A stretch of DNA of 35,013 nucleotides from an uncultured Clostridia bacterium (GTDB taxonomy: Bacteria > Bacillota > Clostridia > Christensenellales > Pumilibacteraceae), in NCBI GenBank assembly GCA_944363615.1, contig CALVUQ010000017.1, forward strand, positions 1-35,013, written 5' to 3'. Of this stretch, positions 1 through 8,687 are shown one piece after another. Position numbers and translations under genes: made by a program. Every line of letters starts with the position of its first letter. The stretch's first letter is position 1. The notes below the pieces were generated by a model. That model searched no databases and was not told where the DNA came from. It worked only from the letters and a program-made list of their open reading frames with translations.

Positions 1-186
1 AGAAGAAACTTTGAGAGCGGCGATGCTGTGGAAGAAAGAGCTTCAAAGAAGTGTTCTTTCGTATGGCGGTCTTGCTGTTTGGTGGGATATCGTAGAAGAG
101 GCTTTGAGCGCGGCGATGCTGTGGAGGAATGTATATTTCTTCCTTATAAAAAATATTATCATCGGATTTTAAAAAAGCAATTTTAA
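1..186 (+). repeat. Imperfect 93-bp-period duplication at the window edge
   Basis: Bases 1-36 and 94-129 are near-identical (only a few differences); the shared core reads GCGGCGATGCTGTGG. The offset is 93 bp, an exact multiple of three. Two forward frames stay open across the block: frame 1 to a stop near 184-186 (with the peptide GDAVEE twice) and frame 2 to a stop at 170-172 (with AAMLW twice). No start codon with a ribosome binding site is visible, because the block runs off the window. It may be the 3' end of a repeat-containing gene or a dispersed intergenic repeat; I cannot decide which. Confidence 0.5.
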
Positions 187-221
187 AAATCAAAACAAAA
201 AAATAAAGGAGTCAGAAAATT

Positions 222-1253
222 ATGATTGAAAAGACTTACAGTTTTACGCGCGGCGGCGAGGCCGTGGACGTATACACGCTGAAGAACAAGTCGGGTATGG
301 AGATGGACGTAATGACATACGGCGGAAGAATACTGCGTCTTACCGCGCCTGACCGCAACGGTAAATTCGGCGACGTTATAGTCGGCTACCTTAAGCCCGA
401 GGATTATTTCGACAAGCCGCACGCATATTACGGTGCGTTTATCGGCAGATACGGTAACCGAATCGGCGGGGCGAAATTTACGCTTAACGGCGTAGAGTAC
501 AAACTTTATCCCAACAACGGGAAAAACACTCTGCACGGCGGCAAAGAGGGCTTCGACGTCAAAAACATGAAGGCAAGCGTTGAGGGCGACAAACTGGTTT
601 TGTCTTACTTGTCGCCGGACGGAGAAGAGGGATTTCCCGGGAATCTCGACGTTAAAGTAAGCTACTCGCTTACGGACGACGGGGAAGTCGTATTGGAGTA
701 TAACGCGGTTACCGACAAGGATACGCTTTGCAATCTTACCAATCACGCGTATTTCAATATCGGCGACGGGGAAGACGTACTGGATCAGACGCTTTACATA
801 AAGTCTTCGCGCATTACTCCCGTTGACGACGAGCTTATACCTCATAACGATTTCATGGACATCGACGGAACGCCTTATTCGTTCAAAGACGGCGTTAAAC
901 TGGGTAAAAACATGTTTTCGAAGGACCACATGATAGCCCTGTGTCACGGTTTCGATTTTAACTACTGCATAGACCGCGAAACGGAAAACGACTGCGAGTT
1001 GTGCGCCTCCGTATATGATCCCCAAAGCGGCAGATTTATGGAATGTTTCACCACGTTACCCGGCGTGCAGCTTTACACCTCCAACACCGTCAAGGGGACG
1101 CAGGGCAAGAAAGTTTACGAAAATTACAGCGCGCTGTGTCTGGAAACTCAGGGTTATCCCAATTCTCCCAATTGTCCCGCTTATCCCTCCACCGTGCTCA
1201 GAAAAGGCGAGGAGTATAAGACCAGAACCGTTTATAAATTTTCTGTAAAATAA
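222..1253 (+). CDS. galM: Aldose 1-epimerase (galactose mutarotase)
   Basis: Interconverts the alpha and beta anomers of free hexoses such as galactose and glucose in the cytoplasm, feeding the Leloir pathway. The 343-residue length is normal for the GalM family. Family motifs are visible: GRYGNRIGGAKF near residues 75-86, LHGG near 104-107, NLTNHAYFN with the catalytic acid His175, GVQLYTSN, and LETQGYPN with the catalytic base Glu308. The ATG at 222 follows an AAAGGAG ribosome binding site by about ten bases. No signal peptide is seen. The gene stands alone: its own terminator lies just downstream and no other Leloir gene is in the window. The identification is strong; the preferred sugar cannot be read from sequence. 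Confidence 0.95.
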   Translation: MIEKTYSFTRGGEAVDVYTLKNKSGMEMDVMTYGGRILRLTAPDRNGKFGDVIVGYLKPEDYFDKPHAYYGAFIGRYGNRIGGAKFTLNGVEYKLYPNNGKNTLHGGKEGFDVKNMKASVEGDKLVLSYLSPDGEEGFPGNLDVKVSYSLTDDGEVVLEYNAVTDKDTLCNLTNHAYFNIGDGEDVLDQTLYIKSSRITPVDDELIPHNDFMDIDGTPYSFKDGVKLGKNMFSKDHMIALCHGFDFNYCIDRETENDCELCASVYDPQSGRFMECFTTLPGVQLYTSNTVKGTQGKKVYENYSALCLETQGYPNSPNCPAYPSTVLRKGEEYKTRTVYKFSVK

Positions 1254-1263
1254 AGCGTTTTTT

Positions 1264-1305
1264 AAGCAACACGACCCGATACCCCCCCCCGTCGTGTTGC
1301 TTTTT
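1264..1305 (+). terminator. Intrinsic terminator after galM
   Basis: A perfect 12-bp stem (1264-1275 with 1291-1302) is followed by a T tract. The 15-base loop contains nine consecutive C residues (1282-1290), which is unusual. Confidence 0.9.
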
Positions 1306-1339
1306 ACTTATTTCTGAAACAAAAAAGTATATTTTTGAG

Positions 1340-1368
1340 TTGTCATGTATTATATAATGTTCTATAAT
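1340..1368 (+). promoter_or_regulatory. Sigma-A promoter for the large lipoprotein gene
   Basis: TTGTCA at 1340-1345 and TATAAT at 1363-1368 are separated by 17 bases. Transcription should start near 1375, leaving a leader of about 105 bases before the ATG at 1480. Confidence 0.7.
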
Positions 1369-1479
1369 ATTATTTAAATATAGTTATATGGATTTTTGCG
1401 GGGATTTTTTTGCAGGGTATATTTCTTTTGCGAGGATTTTTCTTTTTCGGGAATCAATATAAAAGGAGTGATGAGAAGA

Positions 1480-4400
1480 ATGAAGAAGGTTTTTTTGACT
1501 ACATTCATTTTTTTGCTTACTTTTGTCATGGCTTTTGCGCTTTTCGGTTGCGAACAAAAAACGGTTTATTCCGTTTCGCTTTCCTCCGACGGCGCAAATC
1601 TTACAGTAGGGGAGAAGCTTAATCTTACGGTAAATGCGGAAGGATTTACCGCCGATTCGATTGTGTGGGCCAGTTCGGACATGAACGTTGCAGTGGTTGA
1701 GAGCGGCTTGGTAAAAGCGATTGGCGCGGGCAGCGCGACGATTACGGCTGCAGTAACCGCTCCTGACGGAGAAACGTATAAAGCCTCTTGCGCACTGTAC
1801 GTCACCGCCGCACAGGAAAAGGCCGCCGACTATAAGATAGAGTACTATAAGCAGAAAAAGGATCGCAGCGGCTACGAACTGGACGCCGACCTTACCGAAA
1901 CCGTTTCTTCTTTCGCGGACAGGACGGCTACCGTTCTGCCTGAAGCTCCTACCGGCTTTGTGTTTTCCGAAAACAACGCATTAAACGTGCTTTCGGCTAA
2001 AGTTGCGGCGGACGGCTCCACCGTGTTGAAAGTCTATTACGACATACAGATAATCACGATTACATTCCGTTCGGAAGCGGGCGCGGATATCTTGAGGCAG
2101 GTGGATTACGGCGACACTCTCACCGATATTCCCGCCGTACCCGTAAAACCCGGTTATTCGGGCGTCTGGAACGTGACGGACTTTTCCTCCGTCGTTGCGC
2201 CCTTTACCGTTACGGCGATATATTCCATGGAATATTACACCGTTGACATCAGCATCGTATCCGAACAGGTCAACGTTGCGGGCACTGCGTATGATTTTTA
2301 TCAGTTGGATTCCGAAGACTTTTCTGGCATGACCGCTTCGGTACAGGAAGACGGCGGGAAACCCGTCATGCTGGACGTGTCTTCTTCAGGCAAAGTTACG
2401 GCTAATCTTACGATGGGCAGTTACACCCTTACCGTTACGCGCGGCGACATTACCAGAAGCAAACAGATTACCGTTTCGGGAAACTCTACCGACAGCATTG
2501 CTTTCCCCAAGGATATCGACCTCGGCGGCAGCGTGGGCGACTACGCGTCTTTCGCTTCGGGCTGGGAAAAACTTTCCTACAACAGCGTCAAGATCAGCAG
2601 TTTCGCTTACGTCTACATCGGATTAAGCGAAGAAGAATTAACCGACAGATATTATCTTGAAGCAAACGTGGATTTCCAGAACGTAGGTAAATTCCTGGGC
2701 ATTCTTGCGGCGGCGGAATACGGCGATATTTCGGGCGGCGACGGCGGCGGCAAACAAAAACTTACGTTCTCGTATTCGGGCGGCAATAAGATTTATAAAG
2801 GCGATAATAATTCCTGGAGCGAGTTCGAGACAGGCGGTTATATCGCTCAGCTTAAAGCGGATCCCGCGAATTGCAAGTTCGCGATTTTACGCGACGGCGA
2901 TGTTTATTACCTCATCCTGAACGATAAAATCGTAGGTTCGCTTACTTCGGACAAATACGGCGAAAGCGGTTTCGGTTTCTGCAGTATGTCCGAGACGGGA
3001 ACGGCTACTTTCTCCGACATCAATTACACCATAGATCCCGATACCGTGACGGAGCTTAAAAATTACTTTACGACAACGCCTTCGCTGGGCGGCTCGTTCA
3101 ACTACGAAGACGGCACCGTTGTCAATTCGTTCAACAGCGGTACGTGGTCGGTAAAATCGGACGGCGCAAGCGGCACCATAAGCGGCCCCTCGTATATCTT
3201 CAACGGCGGCACCGCCGGCAACGTCTATTACGCGGAGGCGACTTTCAGCAAATCGCCCCAGGCATGGGTGGGAATTTTAATCAACACGCTTGACGGAGAA
3301 CCTACCAACAACAAAGGCTGGTACGGCTACGGCGTTTACGACGGAAAAACTCTTTATCTGCATACTTATTCCGGTAACTGGCAGGATGGCGATAACAAGG
3401 GCGGCGTCAGTACGGGCAGCGGCAGCACTTTCAAACTGGGCGTTGCGCGCGTGAACGACTATTATTATGTGTTCGTAAACGACGTCCTCGTGCTTAACGA
3501 AAGGGTAACCGCTTATTCAACTTCAGATAACGCACAGGCGCTTCCCGCGGACAACGTAAGCGGCTTCGGTATTTTTATAGGCAGCAACTTCAATCCCAAA
3601 AACCTTGCGTTCAGCAACTTTAACTTCACCCTGGACCGCGAAATAATTGCCGAAAAAGTGGGAGGGGCGAAAGTGGCTTACGACAGCGAAAAAATGTCTG
3701 TTTCCCAGGCGGGCGAGGCCGTAGCCTCGAACGGATCAGTTTTCAGCGGCATTCCCGTTGAGATAAATCTGAACGTTCCTGCGGGTCAGGTCGTTGAAGA
3801 CCTTGAATTGTTCCTTGACGGCAATCCCGTTTCCGTCAACGCGGAGGACGGCAAATTTACGTTTAATCCCGTTGCCGGCGGCAATTATTCGATAGAAGTT
3901 TCTTATACGGAAGAAGGGGAGGCCGCTTTGAATCTGACTGTTAAGCCCTACGAAATAGACGGATATAACCTTTATCCCGAACTTACCGTTGATCCCGCCT
4001 TGGTGACGGTCACCGTGGTCGACATGACTACCGGTACCGAAAGCGTGGAAAACCTTACTTCTCTTACCAAAAATTATACGCTTACAAGCGGTTATTACGT
4101 AATAAAAGTGGAGTACGGCGACAACGTTTACTCTTACGATATTTTCCTTGCCGACGGCAAAACCAAGGAGCTTACGGGTTACGTTTCCCCCGTTTACCTG
4201 GGCGGCGCGATTACCATACCTAACTCGAAGGGCGTGGACACCACTTACTACAGTTATAAAAACGTTAACGTAGGCAATGCCGAAGGCGGCGGATGGAAGC
4301 TTAAGGACGGTCAGCGCGACACTGTGAATTTACTTTCCCATACTTTTGTTTACCAAAACGAAGTAAGCGGCACCAAATACTACCTCGAGGGCGTGTTCGA

Positions 4401-5736
4401 CACCACCGAAACTTATACTTTCGGCACGCAGTTCGGCGGACTTCTGGTCGCCCACGGCCCCGAAACTCTTAACGACAGCCCCAGCGACGTAAGACTTGCG
4501 GCAGGCATTTTCGGCGACAGCCTTGTAGTCTGCTCCATCCTGACCAACTGGAATCCTCAGGATACCCGTATTCTGCTTAACCTTAAGGACGCGGGCGTCG
4601 AATACGATCCCACCGCCGTAAAACTGGGCGTTGTCAGGGACGGCTGCAACTACTATTTCTTCATCAACGACGTGTACGTGGCAAGCTACTATTACGATAA
4701 AGTGACTACCGAGTGCGGCATAGGTCTTATGGCCAGCCCCGCTATTTTGACGGTAAGCAAGTTCAATTATTCGCTCAACACCGAATTCATCGACGTTTTG
4801 ATCGCAAAGGCTCCCGTTGAAGAGAAATCGATCGACCTCTACTTCATCGCCGGCCAGTCCAACGCATCCGGTTATTCCACGTTCAGCTTTAACACCGCGG
4901 TTGCCGACAATCCCCGTTTCGGTTACGGCTTCAACAATATCTGGTACGCAGGCGACGCCGAAAGCACCGGCAGTAATTCCATGGTAATTCACCGCGATCT
5001 CGGCTGGCAGCTTGCCCGCATAGGTCAGGGCGCGGCGGTAAACAAGTTCGGTCCCGAAGCAGGCATGGCGGAAGCGCTTTCTTCCTACTATAACACTGAA
5101 AGCGGCAAAGTCGCGGGCATAATCAAGTATGCTCACGGCGGCACCTCGCTTCTCGACAATATCGGCGGCGAAAACGCTTCAAACGGCAACTGGGTTTCGC
5201 CCTCTTATGAGGCTGTGATTTCGGCAAAAAGCCCGGGCAATCTCACCGGCGGACTTTACCGCAATTTCCTCGCCCAGGTGGAGAAAAACGTTGCCGAGCT
5301 TAAGAATATGGGCTATACCACGATAAACTTCAAAGGACTTTTCTGGATGCAGGGTGAATCCGATAAGGGCAATCCCAACGACTACGAAAAAGCGTTCAAA
5401 TACTTTGTTTCCGATATCCGCACCGACCTCGGTGAAATCGCCGACGCAGACCTCAGCGCGCTTCCCGTTTTCGTGGGCGAAATCTCCCGTACGTCCGGCA
5501 GCGCCGTACAGAACACGGTAAACACCAACAATTCTTTCATAGCGATGCAGCGCAATCTGCCCAACGTCATCGGCAACGTGTACGTAATCGCTTCCGGTCA
5601 GTACGACATCAATCAGCTTGTTAACGGAAACAACGTCGCGGTGGGCACCGATTCGTGGCACTGGAACCAGGCGGACATGATTACCATAGGCAATCTCGTG
5701 GGACAGTCCATCATCGAAAACGTGCTTAACGCATAA
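1480..5736 (+). CDS. Large multidomain lipoprotein with C-terminal SGNH/sialate-O-acetylesterase-like domain
   Basis: The 1418-residue protein begins with a lipoprotein signal peptide ending in lipobox LFGC, so it should be anchored outside the cytoplasmic membrane. A BIG2-type Ig-like domain follows (about residues 28-110), then an InlB/SHIRT-like beta region (about 115-260). Three related modules of about 180-195 residues follow (about 346-521, 536-721 and 906-1102), each containing YYxEaxF, then LGVxRxxxYYxFxNDV-type strands and ending in NYTID/NFTLD/NYSLN; they look like concanavalin-like lectin folds. The last 300 residues resemble the SASA/CE6 SGNH esterases: GQSN with Ser1127, HGG, WMQGESD, and DSWH with Asp1391 and His1394. 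A likely role is deacetylating surface or dietary glycans; the substrate is unknown. An upstream in-frame ATG at 1471 is too close to the AGGAG (1464-1468), so ATG 1480 is preferred. Confidence 0.85.
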   Translation: MKKVFLTTFIFLLTFVMAFALFGCEQKTVYSVSLSSDGANLTVGEKLNLTVNAEGFTADSIVWASSDMNVAVVESGLVKAIGAGSATITAAVTAPDGETYKASCALYVTAAQEKAADYKIEYYKQKKDRSGYELDADLTETVSSFADRTATVLPEAPTGFVFSENNALNVLSAKVAADGSTVLKVYYDIQIITITFRSEAGADILRQVDYGDTLTDIPAVPVKPGYSGVWNVTDFSSVVAPFTVTAIYSMEYYTVDISIVSEQVNVAGTAYDFYQLDSEDFSGMTASVQEDGGKPVMLDVSSSGKVTANLTMGSYTLTVTRGDITRSKQITVSGNSTDSIAFPKDIDLGGSVGDYASFASGWEKLSYNSVKISSFAYVYIGLSEEELTDRYYLEANVDFQNVGKFLGILAAAEYGDISGGDGGGKQKLTFSYSGGNKIYKGDNNSWSEFETGGYIAQLKADPANCKFAILRDGDVYYLILNDKIVGSLTSDKYGESGFGFCSMSETGTATFSDINYTIDPDTVTELKNYFTTTPSLGGSFNYEDGTVVNSFNSGTWSVKSDGASGTISGPSYIFNGGTAGNVYYAEATFSKSPQAWVGILINTLDGEPTNNKGWYGYGVYDGKTLYLHTYSGNWQDGDNKGGVSTGSGSTFKLGVARVNDYYYVFVNDVLVLNERVTAYSTSDNAQALPADNVSGFGIFIGSNFNPKNLAFSNFNFTLDREIIAEKVGGAKVAYDSEKMSVSQAGEAVASNGSVFSGIPVEINLNVPAGQVVEDLELFLDGNPVSVNAEDGKFTFNPVAGGNYSIEVSYTEEGEAALNLTVKPYEIDGYNLYPELTVDPALVTVTVVDMTTGTESVENLTSLTKNYTLTSGYYVIKVEYGDNVYSYDIFLADGKTKELTGYVSPVYLGGAITIPNSKGVDTTYYSYKNVNVGNAEGGGWKLKDGQRDTVNLLSHTFVYQNEVSGTKYYLEGVFDTTETYTFGTQFGGLLVAHGPETLNDSPSDVRLAAGIFGDSLVVCSILTNWNPQDTRILLNLKDAGVEYDPTAVKLGVVRDGCNYYFFINDVYVASYYYDKVTTECGIGLMASPAILTVSKFNYSLNTEFIDVLIAKAPVEEKSIDLYFIAGQSNASGYSTFSFNTAVADNPRFGYGFNNIWYAGDAESTGSNSMVIHRDLGWQLARIGQGAAVNKFGPEAGMAEALSSYYNTESGKVAGIIKYAHGGTSLLDNIGGENASNGNWVSPSYEAVISAKSPGNLTGGLYRNFLAQVEKNVAELKNMGYTTINFKGLFWMQGESDKGNPNDYEKAFKYFVSDIRTDLGEIADADLSALPVFVGEISRTSGSAVQNTVNTNNSFIAMQRNLPNVIGNVYVIASGQYDINQLVNGNNVAVGTDSWHWNQADMITIGNLVGQSIIENVLNA

Positions 5737-5748
5737 AAAACACAAGTT

Positions 5749-5788
5749 AAAAAACCGCTCGGCTTTTTATCGGCTGAGCGGTTTTTTT
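5749..5788 (+). terminator. Intrinsic terminator after the lipoprotein gene
   Basis: A GC-rich stem (CCGCTCGGC with GCTGAGCGG, one G-U pair) is followed by seven T residues. Confidence 0.9.
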
Positions 5789-6358
5789 ATGTTTATCGAT
5801 GGCTTTCATAATGAAAGGATAAGTTGCGCATTCTTGGTTTTTTGCTTTAATATGATGTTTTTTAAGCAATATGTTTTAATCAAAGTAAAATTTTGCTTTT
5901 CGTCCGTACGTGGTTATTGTTGTACGGGCACGATTAAATTACTTTTTGCGTGAGCCGGGACTTGCTTTTTATCCGTGAAATATTTTTGCTTTCGCTTAAA
6001 CGCCGAACTTGCTTTTTTTTCATGCTTTATAACCTTTTCTGCAGTACGGCTTTATTTATATCCTGATGATGTGATTGTATGTCAATGACTGCTTTTTGCC
6101 GCATATTATGTTTTTTTCCACTTTTACATAATTTTTTTTGTATTGAGGCGGGTTTTGTTTTTTTTGATAAGGCGGCAAGGGTATTTTGTTTTTCAGTATT
6201 ATAACAATTTCCGCAAATATTTTTCAGGGCAAATGGGGGGGGATTTTGTCAGGCTCGGATATTTAATCATAAAACGGGTTTTTTATCCGTATACTGTAGT
6301 TATGACTTAAAACGCGTCCGTTTAATCTTTTTTTAAATTTATTTTAACTTTTTTCTTC
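5789..6358. other. Gene-free, T-rich intergenic stretch
   Basis: I see no credible coding region on either strand in these 570 bases. The plus strand is strongly T-rich and repeats short TTGCTTTT-like words. CCGGGACTTGCTTTTT at 5955-5970 and CCGAACTTGCTTTTTTTT at 6003-6020 are two copies of a motif that also occurs in other gene-free stretches of the window. It may be decayed sequence. Confidence 0.5.
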
Positions 6359-6387
6359 TTGCATTAAACAAAAATATATAGTATAAT
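6359..6387 (+). promoter_or_regulatory. Sigma-A promoter for the nfeD-like/flotillin operon
   Basis: TTGCAT at 6359-6364 and TATAAT at 6382-6387 are 17 bases apart. The ATG is 30 bases downstream of the -10 box and is preceded by AAAGGAG. Confidence 0.75.
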
Positions 6388-6416
6388 CAAATCAACCAAA
6401 ACAAAAGGAGTAAGCA

Positions 6417-7073
6417 ATGATATTAGCTTCTGCAATCGGAAACTGGTGGGACGGACTGCTTGTTCTTCAGCAGGTGACGTTTATACTGGCGTGCGCTGCG
6501 TCTGTATTGCTTGTGGTGCAACTGATAGCAATGCTGTTCGGACTGGGCGATGACGCCGACTTTGACGCGGATACGGATATAAGCGGAGCCGACGACATTT
6601 TCAACGACAACGGGATTTCCGACGCGGGCGGATTAAGACTTGTGTCTTTCCGTACCGTAGTGGCGTTTATCGCGGTAGGCGGCTGGATAACTTATACCAT
6701 GAATTTCTTTCTTGCGTGGTATTATTCGCTGATTATAGGTGTTGTCGCGGGCGCTGCCGCCGCCGTGGGGGTTGCGTACCTTCTCAAGGCTATATTAAAG
6801 TTTCAGTCGGACGGCAACCGCCGCATGGGGCTTGCAGTGGGCTCGGTTGCGGACGTGTATTTAACCATACCGCCTTCAAGGACGGGCAGCGGCAAAATCA
6901 ACGTCGTCGTGCAGGAAACGCTGACCGAGTGCGAAGCGGTTACCGACAGTCTTCAGCCCATTCCTACGGGAGCAAGGTGCGTGGTAAAAGAAGTTATTAA
7001 CGAGCAACTCGTTCTTGTCGAGCCGTTTGTAGCGTCCGGAAAAGACGCCGCGGCCGATAACTCAGATAAGTAA
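6417..7073 (+). CDS. yuaF: NfeD-like membrane protein, YuaF type
   Basis: The 218-residue protein has an N-terminal membrane helix (about residues 15-42), an acidic loop rich in Asp (about 44-65), two more hydrophobic segments (about 78-97 and 101-125) and a C-terminal soluble domain of about 75 residues that fits the NfeD OB-fold. In Bacillus subtilis, YuaF is encoded directly before the flotillin YuaG/FloT and partners with it in membrane microdomains; the same order is seen here with a 37-base gap. There is no protease domain, so it belongs to the short NfeD1b class. Start chosen by AAAGGAG six bases before the ATG. The call rests on topology, the domain and the neighbour rather than on a catalytic motif. 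Confidence 0.8.
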   Translation: MILASAIGNWWDGLLVLQQVTFILACAASVLLVVQLIAMLFGLGDDADFDADTDISGADDIFNDNGISDAGGLRLVSFRTVVAFIAVGGWITYTMNFFLAWYYSLIIGVVAGAAAAVGVAYLLKAILKFQSDGNRRMGLAVGSVADVYLTIPPSRTGSGKINVVVQETLTECEAVTDSLQPIPTGARCVVKEVINEQLVLVEPFVASGKDAAADNSDK

Positions 7074-7110
7074 TTTGCTAAGTCTTTACATTAAAGGGAG
7101 GAATTAAATC

Positions 7111-8616
7111 ATGAATTTATTTTCGGCTGCCGCCTGGGTGGGCGGACTGATTGCTGCGATTGTCGTAGTAGTGGTGCTTTTGTTCATCATGTTACTGGTT
7201 TTTATCGGCAGATACAAAAAGTGCCCCTCAGACAAGGTTATGGTAATCTACGGTAAGTTAAAGAAAGCCAAGGGCGGAACGACTCAGGCGTCTAGTAAGT
7301 GTATTCACGGCGGCGCTCAGTTTATCTGGCCGTTTTTCCAATCTTACAGTTTTCTCGACCTTACGCCCATATCGCTTAACGTGGACCTTAAAAACGCCCT
7401 TTCGCACCAGAACATCCGCGTGGACGTTCCTTCGCGCTTTACGGTCGGTATTTCTACGGAACCAGGTATAATGCAGAACGCCGCTGAAAGATTGCTGGGG
7501 CTTAAAATGCAGGACATTCAGGACCTTGCAAGCGATATTATCTTAGGTCAGCTTCGTCTGGTCATCGCGCTTATGGATATTGAGGATATCAACACCAACC
7601 GCGACAAATTCCTTGAAGAAGTTTCCAGAAACGTCGAAACGGAGCTTAAAAAGATAGGATTGCGCCTTATCAACGTCAACGTTACCGATATCCGCGACGA
7701 GTCGGGTTATATCGAGGCGCTCGGTAAAGAGGCGGCAAGCAAGGCGATAAACGACGCCAAAAAATCGGTTGCGGAGCGTGATCGCGACGGCGCCATAGGC
7801 GAGGCTAACGCCATCATGGACCAGCGTATAAACGTAGCAAAAGCCAATTCCGCCGCCGTAGAGGGCGAAAACCTTGCAAAAGCAAGGGTAGCACAGGCAA
7901 ACGCGGACTTAAGGGAAGCGGAAGCCGAAGCGGAGAGAAGGGCTACCGCCGCCGAGAAAATAGCGCAGGCAAACGCTTTGAAAGAAGCTTACGAAGCCCA
8001 GCGCGAGGCGGAAGACGTGCGTGCGAAAAGAGAGCAAAGCACGCTGGAAGCGGACGTCATCGTCAAAGCCGAAATCGAAAAGCAGAAACTGGAGCTGGAA
8101 GCCGAGGCCATGGCGGAGCAGACAAGACGCAAGGCCCGCGGCGAAGCGGACGCCATATTTGCCGTCAAGGAAGCGGAGGCCCGCGGTATTTACGAAATAC
8201 TTTCCAAACAGGCTGAAGGCTTCGATAAACTGGTAAAAGCGGCGGGCGAATCCGACGACGCGGTTAAAATGCTTATTGCCGACAAACTGGAGGAGCTTAC
8301 CCGTATTCAGGTGGATGCGATCAAGAACATCAAGATCGACAAAGTCACCGTCTGGGATTCCGCCGCGGGAGGAAAGGAAGGCACTTCCACAGCCAACTTT
8401 ATTTCGGGTATGCTTAAAGCCGTGCCGCCCTTAAGCGAAGTTTTCAAAATGAGCGGTATGCAACTGCCCGAATACCTCGGTAAAGTTTCCGAAACTGCCG
8501 CGCCGCCGCAAAAAGCGGAAAGCGACACTTCGGCGGCTTCCGCTGCGGTAAATGCGAAAAAAGCTGAAACTTCGGCGGACAATACGGCCGTCGACAAAAA
8601 AGCGAAAAAGAAGTAA
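7111..8616 (+). CDS. floT: Flotillin (SPFH-domain scaffold protein)
   Basis: Flotillins form oligomeric scaffolds in membrane microdomains and influence fluidity, secretion and signalling. The 501-residue protein has one N-terminal hydrophobic segment (about residues 8-34), an SPFH domain (about 35-195, including SRFTVGIST and LKKIGLRLINVNVTDIRD), then a long charged coiled coil rich in the EA/AE repeats typical of flotillins (about 205-375). The last 60 residues are a low-complexity Ala/Lys/Ser tail. An AAAGGGAGG ribosome binding site precedes the ATG. The NfeD-like partner lies just upstream in the same operon and a terminator follows. This is the FloT/YuaG layout rather than FloA, because the upstream partner is the short YuaF type. 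Confidence 0.93.
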   Translation: MNLFSAAAWVGGLIAAIVVVVVLLFIMLLVFIGRYKKCPSDKVMVIYGKLKKAKGGTTQASSKCIHGGAQFIWPFFQSYSFLDLTPISLNVDLKNALSHQNIRVDVPSRFTVGISTEPGIMQNAAERLLGLKMQDIQDLASDIILGQLRLVIALMDIEDINTNRDKFLEEVSRNVETELKKIGLRLINVNVTDIRDESGYIEALGKEAASKAINDAKKSVAERDRDGAIGEANAIMDQRINVAKANSAAVEGENLAKARVAQANADLREAEAEAERRATAAEKIAQANALKEAYEAQREAEDVRAKREQSTLEADVIVKAEIEKQKLELEAEAMAEQTRRKARGEADAIFAVKEAEARGIYEILSKQAEGFDKLVKAAGESDDAVKMLIADKLEELTRIQVDAIKNIKIDKVTVWDSAAGGKEGTSTANFISGMLKAVPPLSEVFKMSGMQLPEYLGKVSETAAPPQKAESDTSAASAAVNAKKAETSADNTAVDKKAKKK

Positions 8617-8647
8617 TTAAATAAATCGATTTTTGACTTCTATTCAT

Positions 8648-8687
8648 AAAAAGCCGTTTCCGTCTTGCCGGGGAAGCGGCTTTTTTC
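8648..8687 (+). terminator. Intrinsic terminator after the flotillin gene
   Basis: AAGCCGTTTCC pairs with GGAAGCGGCTT (one G-U pair), followed by six T residues. Confidence 0.88.

Noticed and set aside
4330..5136. A 268-codon minus-strand frame inside the lipoprotein gene
   Set aside because: No ribosome binding site or recognisable domain; explained as a mirror of codon bias in the large gene.
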